From Marinobacter qingdaonensis (lineage in GTDB: Bacteria; Pseudomonadota; Gammaproteobacteria; Pseudomonadales; Oleiphilaceae): 64,000 bases of DNA. This document shows, piece by piece, positions 16,938-26,664 of the stretch (position 1 is the stretch's first letter; each line of letters starts with the position of its first letter). A model generated the notes under the pieces. It was not told the origin of the DNA, searched no databases, and saw nothing but the letters and a program-made list of their open reading frames with translations. The position numbers and the translations under genes were made by a program. The DNA lies in contig NZ_JAYDCJ010000003.1 of NCBI RefSeq assembly GCF_034555935.1, positions 2,914,001-2,978,000 on the forward strand. The letters are read 5' to 3'.

Positions 16938-18970
16938 GCGGCGAGCGCCCGTACCCGCTCGAAATCGTCATCCGTGAACACCCCGCTAACGCCCGAGATT
17001 GCCGCCAGTCGCATGCCATGACGCAGGCCCATCTGGTAGATTTCCCGCACCCGCTGCCACTCGATGTTACGCCCCAGGGTGAAGTTCTCGAAGCGCCCCT
17101 CCAGCGCCAGAACGATCGTCTCCGCCAGGCAGGCATAGGCAATGCCCGGCGGCAGACCGATGTCCTTCATGCGCACATGGCCCGGCAACTGGATCTCGCC
17201 GGACTCGATCACCAGCACGTCGGGTCGTTTGGCCACGTCCTCGGCCGGAATATCCAGGGGGCGGGCAACGTCGGTGATGACACAGCCGGGCTTGACCCGG
17301 GTGATGTCCAGAATCCGCTTGCCGGCCCCGGACGTCGCGGTGACGATCAGGTCCATCTCCGCCAGGTCCCGGTTGGCCGAGCCGGTCACATGCACCACAG
17401 CGCCTTCCGTTTCCTGTTCGATGCTCTCCTTCAGCGCCAGCAGCTTGGCCGGCTCCGGCGCGGCCAGGAACACCTCATCCACGGCCTTCGCCAGCAGACG
17501 CGCGCAGACCGAGCCGATGGCACCGGTGGCCCCGACCACCATGGCCTTGCCCGCCATCTTGCCACTTGGGCCGATGCGCACCCGGCCCAGACGCCTGACG
17601 GCCTCGTGCGCGGCCCAGAGCGCACCGGAGGCGCTGTAGCTGTTGCCGGTGGTGATCGGCAATGGCGCCCGTTTGGCCACGGTGATACCGGCGTCGCCCA
17701 CCACCTTGGTGAACGCGCCCAGCCCCATGATCTGGGCGCCCAGGCGTTTCGCCAGCCTGGCCGCCGCCTCCAGGCGCCGGTAGGTGAATTCCGGGCCATG
17801 GGCCATGATTTCCCGGGGCGTTCCGCCCACGGTAATCAGCCAACCCTCGACCTCGTCGCCGGTGGGCGAGGCAATGCCCGATACCCGGGAATACCGGAAA
17901 GGCGGGGCATAGGCCACGGCTTTCTCCACCAGGTTCATCACCGGCGTTGGCGCCACGCCGGCCAGCCAGTCCAGCGGCGGGGTCTTGGTCAGGTACTGTT
18001 GCGAAAGCGGATGAATGACGAAGGCGAAGCGATTGACCCGTCGATAACCGTCCGGATAGAGAATGCGGGGTTCCAGTCCCAGGCGTTCAATCACGTCGAG
18101 GTAGTCATCCGGACCCAGCTGCCCGGGCGCGCGCGCCTTCACCAGGCTGGTCATGGCATCCAGGGCATTGATCCCGACCGGTCGCCCGGCCAGCCAGGGG
18201 CTGTAATCCACCACCATCGCCACCCGGCGGGCCCGCAACCAGTCCAGCGCCGCCTCGGTAACCCGGGCGGTGATCAGGGTCTTGCCATCCAGCTCCTTGC
18301 GGGAGAACTGCTCCAGATCGCCGACCGCCGCCACGATCACGTGTGACCGTTCAACCGCCCGATGCAAACTGCCCTGCACCAGGCCCTCGCCCAGCCGGTA
18401 CAGCGGACTGCCCAGCGCCAGGTTCAGCCCCTTGGCCGCGAGCGGATGAAACAGGAAGGGAGCGGTGATCCGGGTGTAGGCTTCCAGCTGCGGCAATGAT
18501 GTCAGAAGGCGGGGCACCCCGAAATCGAGGTAGGGGTCGGCAAAGGACAGATTGTCGGTGTGCTCGGACAAGGCCCGGGCAATCCGGTAACTGGCCTGAC
18601 CGTTCATGACCAGGACCCGGGCGTTGTCGAAAAAGTGGCCGAGTTGGGACTGGGTGTGGCGCACCGCCCACTCCTGCAGGATTCTGCGCAGGCCCGCGCC
18701 GGTGGTGACGGGTTTGTCCGGCACGCAGGCTTCGAGCCGAGCGGTGTCGGGATGTTCCAGCTGTTGCGGGCCGACCCGGTAGTGATCGTGCATCATGCTC
18801 AGGCCGATGGCGTCGGCCTGGTCCTGCACCGACTCCAGGAGCGATTCGGCCCGATCCAGACTGCCATCGGTGCCGAGCCGGAGCAGGCGAAACGGCTGCC
18901 CCAAAAACTCCGTTGCCAGCTCGTAGTCGTCTTCCGAGGCGCCCTGACTCACGCTGACCACCGTTTTCAT
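16895..18970 (-). CDS. two-domain dehydrogenase: quinate-5-dehydrogenase-like N-terminus plus acyl-ACP-reductase-like C-terminus
   Basis: 691 residues. Residues about 1-180 (VVSVSQGASEDD, LLRLGTDGSLDRA, DAIGLS) resemble a poorly characterised family often labelled quinate 5-dehydrogenase. Residues about 345-665 resemble cyanobacterial long-chain acyl-ACP reductase and COG5322. Shared elements are GLGAFTKV (417-424), TTGNSYSA (440-447), the NAD(P)-binding VGATGAIGS (479-487) and ACLAETIVLALEG with Cys614 at the place of the reductase's conserved Cys. The chemistry could be reduction of an acyl-thioester to aldehyde, but the substrate is unknown. No aldehyde decarbonylase gene is in the window. 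Confidence 0.7.
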   Translation of the reverse strand: MKTVVSVSQGASEDDYELATEFLGQPFRLLRLGTDGSLDRAESLLESVQDQADAIGLSMMHDHYRVGPQQLEHPDTARLEACVPDKPVTTGAGLRRILQEWAVRHTQSQLGHFFDNARVLVMNGQASYRIARALSEHTDNLSFADPYLDFGVPRLLTSLPQLEAYTRITAPFLFHPLAAKGLNLALGSPLYRLGEGLVQGSLHRAVERSHVIVAAVGDLEQFSRKELDGKTLITARVTEAALDWLRARRVAMVVDYSPWLAGRPVGINALDAMTSLVKARAPGQLGPDDYLDVIERLGLEPRILYPDGYRRVNRFAFVIHPLSQQYLTKTPPLDWLAGVAPTPVMNLVEKAVAYAPPFRYSRVSGIASPTGDEVEGWLITVGGTPREIMAHGPEFTYRRLEAAARLAKRLGAQIMGLGAFTKVVGDAGITVAKRAPLPITTGNSYSASGALWAAHEAVRRLGRVRIGPSGKMAGKAMVVGATGAIGSVCARLLAKAVDEVFLAAPEPAKLLALKESIEQETEGAVVHVTGSANRDLAEMDLIVTATSGAGKRILDITRVKPGCVITDVARPLDIPAEDVAKRPDVLVIESGEIQLPGHVRMKDIGLPPGIAYACLAETIVLALEGRFENFTLGRNIEWQRVREIYQMGLRHGMRLAAISGVSGVFTDDDFERVRALAAQVPPSAAATAALA

Positions 18971-19126
18971 AACCGGTCCAGCCCTTACAGTGATACTCCC
19001 CTTAAGCCTAATCCAATCTGGGAGTTCCCGCCTTAGCCCAGATCAAAATTCAGCGCGCCATTGACCGTCTACAATGAACAGGACCATCCCAGAAAACCGC
19101 CAAACGACCGGTACGGAGGAGACCCC

Positions 19127-20140
19127 ATGCCTATCCAGGATGAGCTCGCATCCACCATCCAACGCCTGATCCAGCCCGGCCAGGGCATCCTGGCCGCCGA
19201 TGAAAGCCATCCCACCATTGCCAAGCGCTTTACCGCCGTGGGTGTTGAGTCCACCGAGGAGAAACGGCGGGAATACCGCAGCCTGATTTTTTCGGCACCG
19301 GGGCTCGGGGAGTTCATCAGCGGGGTCATTCTGTTCGAGGAAACCCTGGGCCAGCAGAGTCTGGACAAGGTGCCCATCCCGGCCATGCTGGAAAACCAGG
19401 GCATAGTGCCCGGGATCAAGGTCGACAAGGGCAAGAAACCGCTGGTCAACGCGCCCGGGGATGAAATCACCTTCGGTCTGGACGGCTTGGAAGACCGGTT
19501 GGAGATCTACAAGAACCAGGGCGCGCGTTTCGCCAAGTGGCGGAATGTTTTCCATATCTCGGCAACCCTGCCCTCCCGGCAGGCAGTGGAGGCCAACGCC
19601 GAAACCCTTGCCCGCTATGGCGCGGTGTGCCAGTCCCTGGGCATCGTGCCGATTGTGGAGCCTGAAGTGCTGATCGACGGTGACCACAGCATCGAACGCT
19701 GTGCCGAGGTGAGCGAGGCGGTCCTGCGGGAGGTGTTTATCGCGCTGGCCCGTCATCGGGTCGCGCTGGAACACATGATCCTCAAGCCCAGCATGGTGAC
19801 GCCCGGCAAGGACTGCCCCAAGGCGCCCCCCGAGCAGGTCGCCGAAGCCACCCTGGCGGTGTTCCGACGCACCGTGCCGGCGGCGGTACCCGGCATCAAT
19901 TTCCTGTCCGGTGGCCAGACGCCCGAAGAGGCCACCGAAAACCTGAACGCGCTGAACACCATGGGCACCCAGCCCTGGGCGCTGAGCTTCTCCTATGGCC
20001 GCGCCCTGCAGGAACCTGCGCAGAAAGCCTGGGCTGGCAAGCTGGAGAATGGCCCGGCGGCCCAGGAGGCGATCCTGAAACGGGCGCGACTCAATGGTGC
20101 CGCCCGTTCGGGAACCTACAGCGCCATCATGGAAGGCTAG
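19127..20140 (+). CDS. class I fructose-bisphosphate aldolase
   Basis: 337 residues from the ATG at 19127, supported by CGGAGGAGA just upstream. It cleaves fructose 1,6-bisphosphate to dihydroxyacetone phosphate and glyceraldehyde 3-phosphate via a Schiff base. The sequence is of the animal/plant-like class I type: GILAADESHPTIAKRF (20-35), the Schiff-base Lys220 in MILKPSMV and FLSGGQTPEEAT. The C-terminus SGTYSAIMEG is also typical. The stop overlaps the convergent hydrolase gene by four bases. It is monocistronic. Confidence 0.95.
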   Translation: MPIQDELASTIQRLIQPGQGILAADESHPTIAKRFTAVGVESTEEKRREYRSLIFSAPGLGEFISGVILFEETLGQQSLDKVPIPAMLENQGIVPGIKVDKGKKPLVNAPGDEITFGLDGLEDRLEIYKNQGARFAKWRNVFHISATLPSRQAVEANAETLARYGAVCQSLGIVPIVEPEVLIDGDHSIERCAEVSEAVLREVFIALARHRVALEHMILKPSMVTPGKDCPKAPPEQVAEATLAVFRRTVPAAVPGINFLSGGQTPEEATENLNALNTMGTQPWALSFSYGRALQEPAQKAWAGKLENGPAAQEAILKRARLNGAARSGTYSAIMEG

Positions 20141-21144
20141 GAGCCGTCACAGCCCTCGGTGCATTGGCCCTCGCCGTCGAACGCCATGGTTCGACCGCTC
20201 AAGGGCACATGCACCGGGACCTTCACCAGATCCCGGAACATGGCGGTTCGGGTACCGGTCTGCAGCTTGCCGTCATGGGTCGCCGCCTCATTGGCGTGGG
20301 AGGCGATCACCGCCCGCGGCTGGACCAGGTCATTGATCACATAGGCCGCCTCTTTCGGACCGGTGGTGTAGGTGTCGCCAATGTTCATCACCACCAGCTC
20401 GGCACCATAATGCCCGTTGACCACCAGTTGCTGCTCAGCCGTGATGCCGGTGTCGCCCGACAGGTACACCACCAGACCGTTGGAGAAGGTCAGAACATAG
20501 CCGGTGGGCGGCCCGACGCTGGCACCTACCCCCGCTGCCTTCAGGTATTCCGCCAGCGGACCACTCAGAAAGCCCGGCGACACCCCGTTGCTGTGCACCG
20601 CAGGCACGGTGGTAATGGCCACGCCCCCTAACGTCCGCTCGGCCCCGAATCGGACCAGCTGCGAGTTGGCGGCATCACCACCCTGCTCCGAGAGTTTGGC
20701 GGCAAAAAACGCCGGCATTTCACTGCCGGTGATGATCTTGGCCTGTTTTTTCACGGCGATATCGACGGTGTTGGACTGCGGCAGGGTCGACACCGAGGTG
20801 TCCGGGGCGGCACAGGTGCCGGCGTTGGTGCGGGCGATGCGCTGGTCACCGACGTGATCACCGTGCATGTGGGACACCAGCACGCCGTGGATGTCCCCGA
20901 GGCGGTCGTCGTCGGGCCCGGCCACGGTGCGGCCGGCGTCGTAGAGAATCCGGGTGCCGTCCGGGTCCTCGAAGATCAGGGCCCGGTCCCGACTGCAGAA
21001 TTCGCCGTCGTGGCTGCCCAGGGGCGTGACCCGGACCTCGCCGTCGGCAACAGCCTGGCCTGCCGCTGCCGTCAGCAGCAGCGCCAGCCCCCAGGACATG
21101 GCGGACGGGCCGCCGAATGGTTTCGTGGTGAACATCGTGCGCAT
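20137..21144 (-). CDS. secreted metallo-beta-lactamase-fold hydrolase
   Basis: 335 residues. It has a hydrophobic signal (residues about 16-33, ending AVADGEV) and the metal-binding SHMHGDHVGD (His92, His94, Asp96, His97). Later ligands are plausible in VPAVHSNG, LSGDTG and IASHANE. The fold acts on many substrates, including lactones and organophosphates; none can be chosen here. Cysteines near the C-terminus (QCTEGCDG) may form a disulfide. It converges on the aldolase with a 4-base overlap. Export to the periplasm is inferred from the signal. Confidence 0.8.
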   Translation of the reverse strand: MRTMFTTKPFGGPSAMSWGLALLLTAAAGQAVADGEVRVTPLGSHDGEFCSRDRALIFEDPDGTRILYDAGRTVAGPDDDRLGDIHGVLVSHMHGDHVGDQRIARTNAGTCAAPDTSVSTLPQSNTVDIAVKKQAKIITGSEMPAFFAAKLSEQGGDAANSQLVRFGAERTLGGVAITTVPAVHSNGVSPGFLSGPLAEYLKAAGVGASVGPPTGYVLTFSNGLVVYLSGDTGITAEQQLVVNGHYGAELVVMNIGDTYTTGPKEAAYVINDLVQPRAVIASHANEAATHDGKLQTGTRTAMFRDLVKVPVHVPLSGRTMAFDGEGQCTEGCDGS

Positions 21145-21254
21145 CCCTCTGTGTGTGGTTGTAGACCAATAAGGACTACGAACCCCTAGTCATTCCGTAC
21201 CAGTGTAGTCAGCACACAGGGAAATGCGTGGGCGCCGCAAAGGCGGCTTTCGGG

Positions 21255-22232
21255 TCAGGCCGCCTGGCCCCGGTCGGCGTTCGGCAGCGCGCCCTGCTCC
21301 AGGCAGGCCAGCATGGGCGCCACCTCTCGGATCTTGCGGGCTTTTGGCCACAGGGCCTCGGCTTCCGGGAAGCCCTGGCGCAGAAAGTTCATCCACTGCT
21401 TGATCCGACCGGTAACGTAGCGGTCTTCCAGCCACCCCTGCAGCACCTCCGCGTATTCCCGGACCAGGGCCACCGCCTCCGGCCAGGCCATGTCGGCAAT
21501 GTCCTCTCCGGCCTGGCTGGCCTTGATCTTGCGCGCCAGGTCCGGGCGGGCAATCAGGCCACGACCGATCATCACATCCGCGCAACCGGACACCTCGCGG
21601 CAGCGCCAGTAATCGGCGACGGTCCAGATTTCGCCATTGGCAATCACGTGCGCTGACACTGCCTCGCGGACCCTGGCGATTTCCTCCCAGTACGCCGGTG
21701 GCTTGTAGCCGTCGACCTTGCTGCGGGCATGAATCACGATTTCCGACGCGCCCGCCGCCTCCAGGGCCTGGCCGCAGGCCACCCCCATGGAGCGGTCGTC
21801 GTAGCCGAGCCGCATTTTCGCCGTGACCGGGATCTGGTCGGGCACCGCTCGACGCACCGCGGCCGTGATTTCGTGCATCAGCTCGGGTTCACGCATGAGC
21901 ACGCAGCCACCCTTGTGCTTGTTCACGGTCTTGGCCGGGCAACCAAAATTGATGTCCACCTGGGTGGCGCCCAGTTCCGCCGCGCGCAGGCCGTGCAACC
22001 CCATCTGTTCCGGATCGGAGCCCAGCAGTTGCAACGCGACGGGGGTGCCCACGCGGGTCAGGGAGTGGTTATGAAGTTCCGGAGCGTACTTGTAGAACAC
22101 CCGCGGCGGCAGCATGCCGTGAGTGACGCGCACAAATTCGGTCACGCACCGGTCGATGCCACCGACCTGGGTCAGGGTTTCACGGATGGGCGCATCCACC
22201 AGCCCCTCCATCGGGGCAAGGATTACTCGCAT
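21255..22232 (-). CDS. dusC: tRNA-dihydrouridine(16) synthase DusC
   Basis: 325 residues. This FMN-dependent enzyme reduces U16 in tRNA D-loops. The N-terminus MRVILAPMEGLVDAPIRE, ITEFVRV-like CVTEFVRV and DINFGCPAKTVNKHKGG with catalytic Cys98 match DusC rather than DusA or DusB. Other family landmarks are VTAKMRLG, VIHARSK and ANGEIW. It stands alone on the minus strand. Pairwise motif agreement with the E. coli enzyme, from memory, is strong over the whole length. Confidence 0.93.
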   Translation of the reverse strand: MRVILAPMEGLVDAPIRETLTQVGGIDRCVTEFVRVTHGMLPPRVFYKYAPELHNHSLTRVGTPVALQLLGSDPEQMGLHGLRAAELGATQVDINFGCPAKTVNKHKGGCVLMREPELMHEITAAVRRAVPDQIPVTAKMRLGYDDRSMGVACGQALEAAGASEIVIHARSKVDGYKPPAYWEEIARVREAVSAHVIANGEIWTVADYWRCREVSGCADVMIGRGLIARPDLARKIKASQAGEDIADMAWPEAVALVREYAEVLQGWLEDRYVTGRIKQWMNFLRQGFPEAEALWPKARKIREVAPMLACLEQGALPNADRGQAA

Positions 22233-22320
22233 GTCGGCTCCGGGTGTGGTTAAAGCTTAAGCGGGCCGGCATTGTAGTCAGTTTCGGAATGAGATTGAAG
22301 CGGTCTTACAACCACCCCGC

Positions 22321-22413
22321 CTATTGGGAAATGGCGTAGTTGACGCAGTAATCCGTCAGCATCTTGCTCTGTTTTTTCCACTGCTCAGACCAGGACTTCA
22401 TCCAGGGACGCAT
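22321..22413 (-). CDS. small protein, 30 residues
   Basis: A short frame with a textbook ribosome site: AAGGAG ends 7 bases before the ATG. The product MRPWMKSWSEQWKKQSKMLT... has 30 residues, with three Trp, many Lys/Gln and an amphipathic helical look. It could sit on a membrane surface or bind a partner. It lies 95 bases downstream of the DUF2835 gene on the same strand and before dusC. I recognise no family. The main support is the ribosome site plus the unusual Trp-rich composition. Confidence 0.55.
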   Translation of the reverse strand: MRPWMKSWSEQWKKQSKMLTDYCVNYAISQ

Positions 22414-22508
22414 GACACAACTCCTTTTTTGCTGTGCACACCTTGAGCATAGTCGATGACCGAGCGCGGGCAAAAATCAAAGAAAGAAAATACCGGGAAA
22501 GCTTTTGG

Positions 22509-22730
22509 CTATGACAGGCGCTCGACGCCGGCAAACTTGCCCTGATCGTCGAACAGAATACGGAAGGAACCGCGGATGCCATCACGCAGGTAGAAACGGG
22601 AGAGGATGCGGGCCGGGAAACGGACGGAGCGTCCGTCCCGGGCCGTGGTGTGAACGTCGGTAGCAACGCCCTGATAGAGCTTGATCCACTCCTCAGGGCT
22701 GATGCTGATGTCCACGACGATCTGCTGCAC
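22509..22730 (-). CDS. DUF2835 family protein
   Basis: 73 residues from a GTG start five bases after the htpG stop, with no clear ribosome site, so translational coupling to htpG is likely. The sequence DISISPEEWIKLYQG...DGRSVRFPARILSRF and G.FRI.FDD.GKF are the DUF2835 pattern, a small gammaproteobacterial family without known function. It is a cytoplasmic beta-rich protein by appearance. The pairing with htpG hints at a proteostasis link, but this is only context. Confidence 0.8.
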   Translation of the reverse strand: MQQIVVDISISPEEWIKLYQGVATDVHTTARDGRSVRFPARILSRFYLRDGIRGSFRILFDDQGKFAGVERLS

Positions 22731-22735
22731 GAGGC

Positions 22736-24628
<1,893 letters not shown>

Positions 24629-24674
24629 GGCGTCTGTATCTCCTGAAATAACTCAACAGTTCGAACAAGCGGGT

Positions 24675-24765
24675 GCGGAGGTTTTGCCGAAACCGTGCGG
24701 AGCCATGGATGGCGGAGCCGAGCGTACATGGACGTATTCACAGCGTGTTTCGGCAAAATCTCCGC
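24675..24765. repeat. 91-bp palindromic intergenic element
   Basis: 19-base arms (24675-24693 and 24747-24765) are inverted copies with one mismatch. They are built around TTTTGCCGAAAC/GTTTCGGCAAAA. They enclose 53 bases containing GGAGCCATGGATGGCGGAG and a CGTACATGGACGTATTCAC segment. From memory, similar ATGGATGGCG...GTACATGGA blocks recur between genes in marine gammaproteobacteria. It lies between htpG and a thioesterase gene. Confidence 0.55.
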
Positions 24766-24811
24766 GCCCGCGTCAGCACGGAAATCCGATATGCAGCAAA
24801 CGTGGGGGCAC

Positions 24812-24834
24812 CCCGGGGCATTTCAAGCCCCGGG
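24812..24834. other. GC-rich hairpin downstream of thioesterase gene
   Basis: A perfect 8-bp stem CCCGGGGC/GCCCCGGG with a 7-base loop lies 13 bases past the stop of the minus-strand thioesterase gene. There is no U-run, so it may be an RNA 3'-end stabiliser rather than an intrinsic terminator. Confidence 0.4.
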
Positions 24835-24846
24835 ACTCGAGCGGGA

Positions 24847-25281
24847 TCAGTCTTCGAGGAGGAAGTGGGCGCGGGCGGTGGCTATCGGCTGGGCCCGCGA
24901 CTTCTGCCAGGCGGTGATCATGACGTTGGCCACCCGGTTGCCCTGGCGGGTCAGGCGACATTCGGCGTAGGTTTCCCGGTCCAGGCCGGCGCGCAGGTAA
25001 TCCAGGGAAAAATCCACGATGCGCGGCATGCGCATGCTGTCCTGGGACATCATCAGGTAGATGGCCGCCGACAGCTCCATGAAACCGCCGATCACGCCGC
25101 CATGGATGGCCGGCAGGATCGGATTACCGAGGTTTTCCTCTTTTTTCGGCAGCCGGAAAATCAGGTCATCGCCGAACCGGTCGCATTCCAGACCGATGAA
25201 GCTGGCGTACGGAATGCTGGCGATCAGGCGGGAGAAATCCCCGGTATCGCGGGTGTAGCGGTAGATATCCGGATCGGTCAT
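24847..25281 (-). CDS. PaaI-type hotdog thioesterase
   Basis: 144 residues. The hotdog core is visible: NPILPAIHGGVIGGFMELSA (about 53-72), where HGG starts the central helix, then RMPRIVDFSLDYLRAG and a final AHFLLED strand. Family members hydrolyse acyl- or aryl-CoA thioesters in the cytoplasm. The start overlaps the stop of the upstream paralogue by four bases, so the two are co-translated. They may form a heteromer, but that is inference. The substrate is unknown. Confidence 0.8.
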   Translation of the reverse strand: MTDPDIYRYTRDTGDFSRLIASIPYASFIGLECDRFGDDLIFRLPKKEENLGNPILPAIHGGVIGGFMELSAAIYLMMSQDSMRMPRIVDFSLDYLRAGLDRETYAECRLTRQGNRVANVMITAWQKSRAQPIATARAHFLLED

Positions 25282-25748
25282 GCGTCACCTCCAGTGATCC
25301 GGTCCCGGTAATGCTTGGGCGTGGCTTCTTTGCCGATGCGCATGAAGGTGCCCACGCAGTTGGCAATGGTCTCACCCCCTTCCTGGTAGGCCTCACAGCG
25401 GGTGAAGATGATGTTGCGGGTGACCTTGTAGGTCTCGGCGCGGGCGTACACCGGTTTGTGCGGTACGGCCGGGCGCATGTAATCGACCCGCAGGTCCAGG
25501 GTTGGACACAGCTCGAATTCTTCCAGGGCACAGAGAATGACCGAGCCCGAGGTGGTGTCCATCAGGGTGGTGATAGCGCCGCCATGGATCACGCCGGTGT
25601 CGGGATTGCCGATGATACGGTCGCTGTAGGGCAGGCACAGGGTCAGACTGCCCTCCCGGGCTTCGGTGACGGAGAGGTCGAGCTCTCTGGCCTGATTCAG
25701 GGTTTCAAGGAACCGGACGACCCGGTCCAGTCGGATTTGGTCATTCAT
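25278..25748 (-). CDS. PaaI-type hotdog thioesterase
   Basis: 156 residues. It carries the standard PaaI motif GNPDTGVIHGGAITTLMDTT, including the usual catalytic Asp that the downstream paralogue replaces with Glu (FMELSA). Then come LDLRVDYMRPA and VGTFMRIG. It is the first gene of an overlapping pair. Paired and mutually diverged hotdog genes are common in this group of bacteria, usually without known substrates. It starts 22 bases downstream of the DUF599 stop, so all three minus-strand genes may share a transcript. Confidence 0.85.
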   Translation of the reverse strand: MNDQIRLDRVVRFLETLNQARELDLSVTEAREGSLTLCLPYSDRIIGNPDTGVIHGGAITTLMDTTSGSVILCALEEFELCPTLDLRVDYMRPAVPHKPVYARAETYKVTRNIIFTRCEAYQEGGETIANCVGTFMRIGKEATPKHYRDRITGGDA

Positions 25749-25770
25749 TCAGTGCAGAACCTGTGACTCA

Positions 25771-26508
25771 TCAGTTGGATTTGGCACTTTTGTCGCCCTT
25801 GCCCGGGCTCGGCTCGTCGAACACCTTGCCGGCCCGCAGGGCCCCCAGCGCGTCGGAGCAGAATTCCCGCCGGTACAGGACCACCACGACCAGGGTCGAC
25901 GCCGCCATGAAGGCCACGGGGTGGATGAACCAGCCGACCACCGCCAGGGCGTAGTAATAGGACCGCAGGCCCAGGTTGAACGCATCGCCCGCCAGATTGC
26001 AGACGTTGCCGGCACTGCGGGCGAAGGCCTCGCGACCAGCCGGGCTGGTCTTGGTGTCGTCCGGCGGTGGCGCGCTCCCCACCATGACCGAGACGAAGTT
26101 GTACATGCGCATCGACCAGGTGAATTTAAAAAAGGCGTAGATGAACACCACCATCAGCACCACCATCCGCAACTCCCAGATTTCACGGCTGGGCAAGGTG
26201 CCGAAGGGCATGGTGCTGAACACCTCCATGACTTCCTGGGTGTACCCCAGGGCAGTGATGATACCGGCCAGTATCAGCAGGCAACTGGAGGCAAAAAAGG
26301 CGCCGTTGCGTTCCAGGTTTCCCACCACCGAGGCGTCGGCGATGCGGTTGTCCCGGCGCAGCATGACCCGCATCCAGTCCTCCCGGTACAGGTCCAGGGT
26401 GTTGGACAGGCAGGGCCGGTCGGCGGCCCGACGGCGGGAATAGGCGGTGTAGCCCAACCAGCATGCCAGGAACCAGAGCAATGCAATCCATTCGAGAAAA
26501 TTACTCAT
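25771..26508 (-). CDS. DUF599 family membrane protein
   Basis: 245 residues from the ATG at 26508. The longer in-frame extension upstream encodes no plausible membrane start, and the family begins close to MSNFLEWIALLWF. There are four or so membrane segments. The signatures REDWM..ML.R.NRI.D and FAKFTWSMR-like FFKFTWSMR are those of DUF599, inner-membrane proteins of unknown function. The C-terminal tail is charged and cytoplasmic by the positive-inside rule. It probably leads the unit with the two thioesterases. Confidence 0.85.
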   Translation of the reverse strand: MSNFLEWIALLWFLACWLGYTAYSRRRAADRPCLSNTLDLYREDWMRVMLRRDNRIADASVVGNLERNGAFFASSCLLILAGIITALGYTQEVMEVFSTMPFGTLPSREIWELRMVVLMVVFIYAFFKFTWSMRMYNFVSVMVGSAPPPDDTKTSPAGREAFARSAGNVCNLAGDAFNLGLRSYYYALAVVGWFIHPVAFMAASTLVVVVLYRREFCSDALGALRAGKVFDEPSPGKGDKSAKSN

Positions 26509-26664
26509 GACCGACCTTGGGTGACAGTGCAGAATGAAACATCGTGGGAACAGGCACTTATAATACGCTAAGGGGGCGTGAGCCACCAGAACGGGCGAGG
26601 GATTTTCAGCCGGTCCAAGCCGTGCAATCATGGTATCAGGGACCACTAAATAAGGGAGTTTCGT

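Noticed and set aside
19061..19126. Longer aldolase start at 19061
   Set aside because: The strong CGGAGGAGA site directly before the ATG at 19127 and the family N-terminus support the shorter protein.
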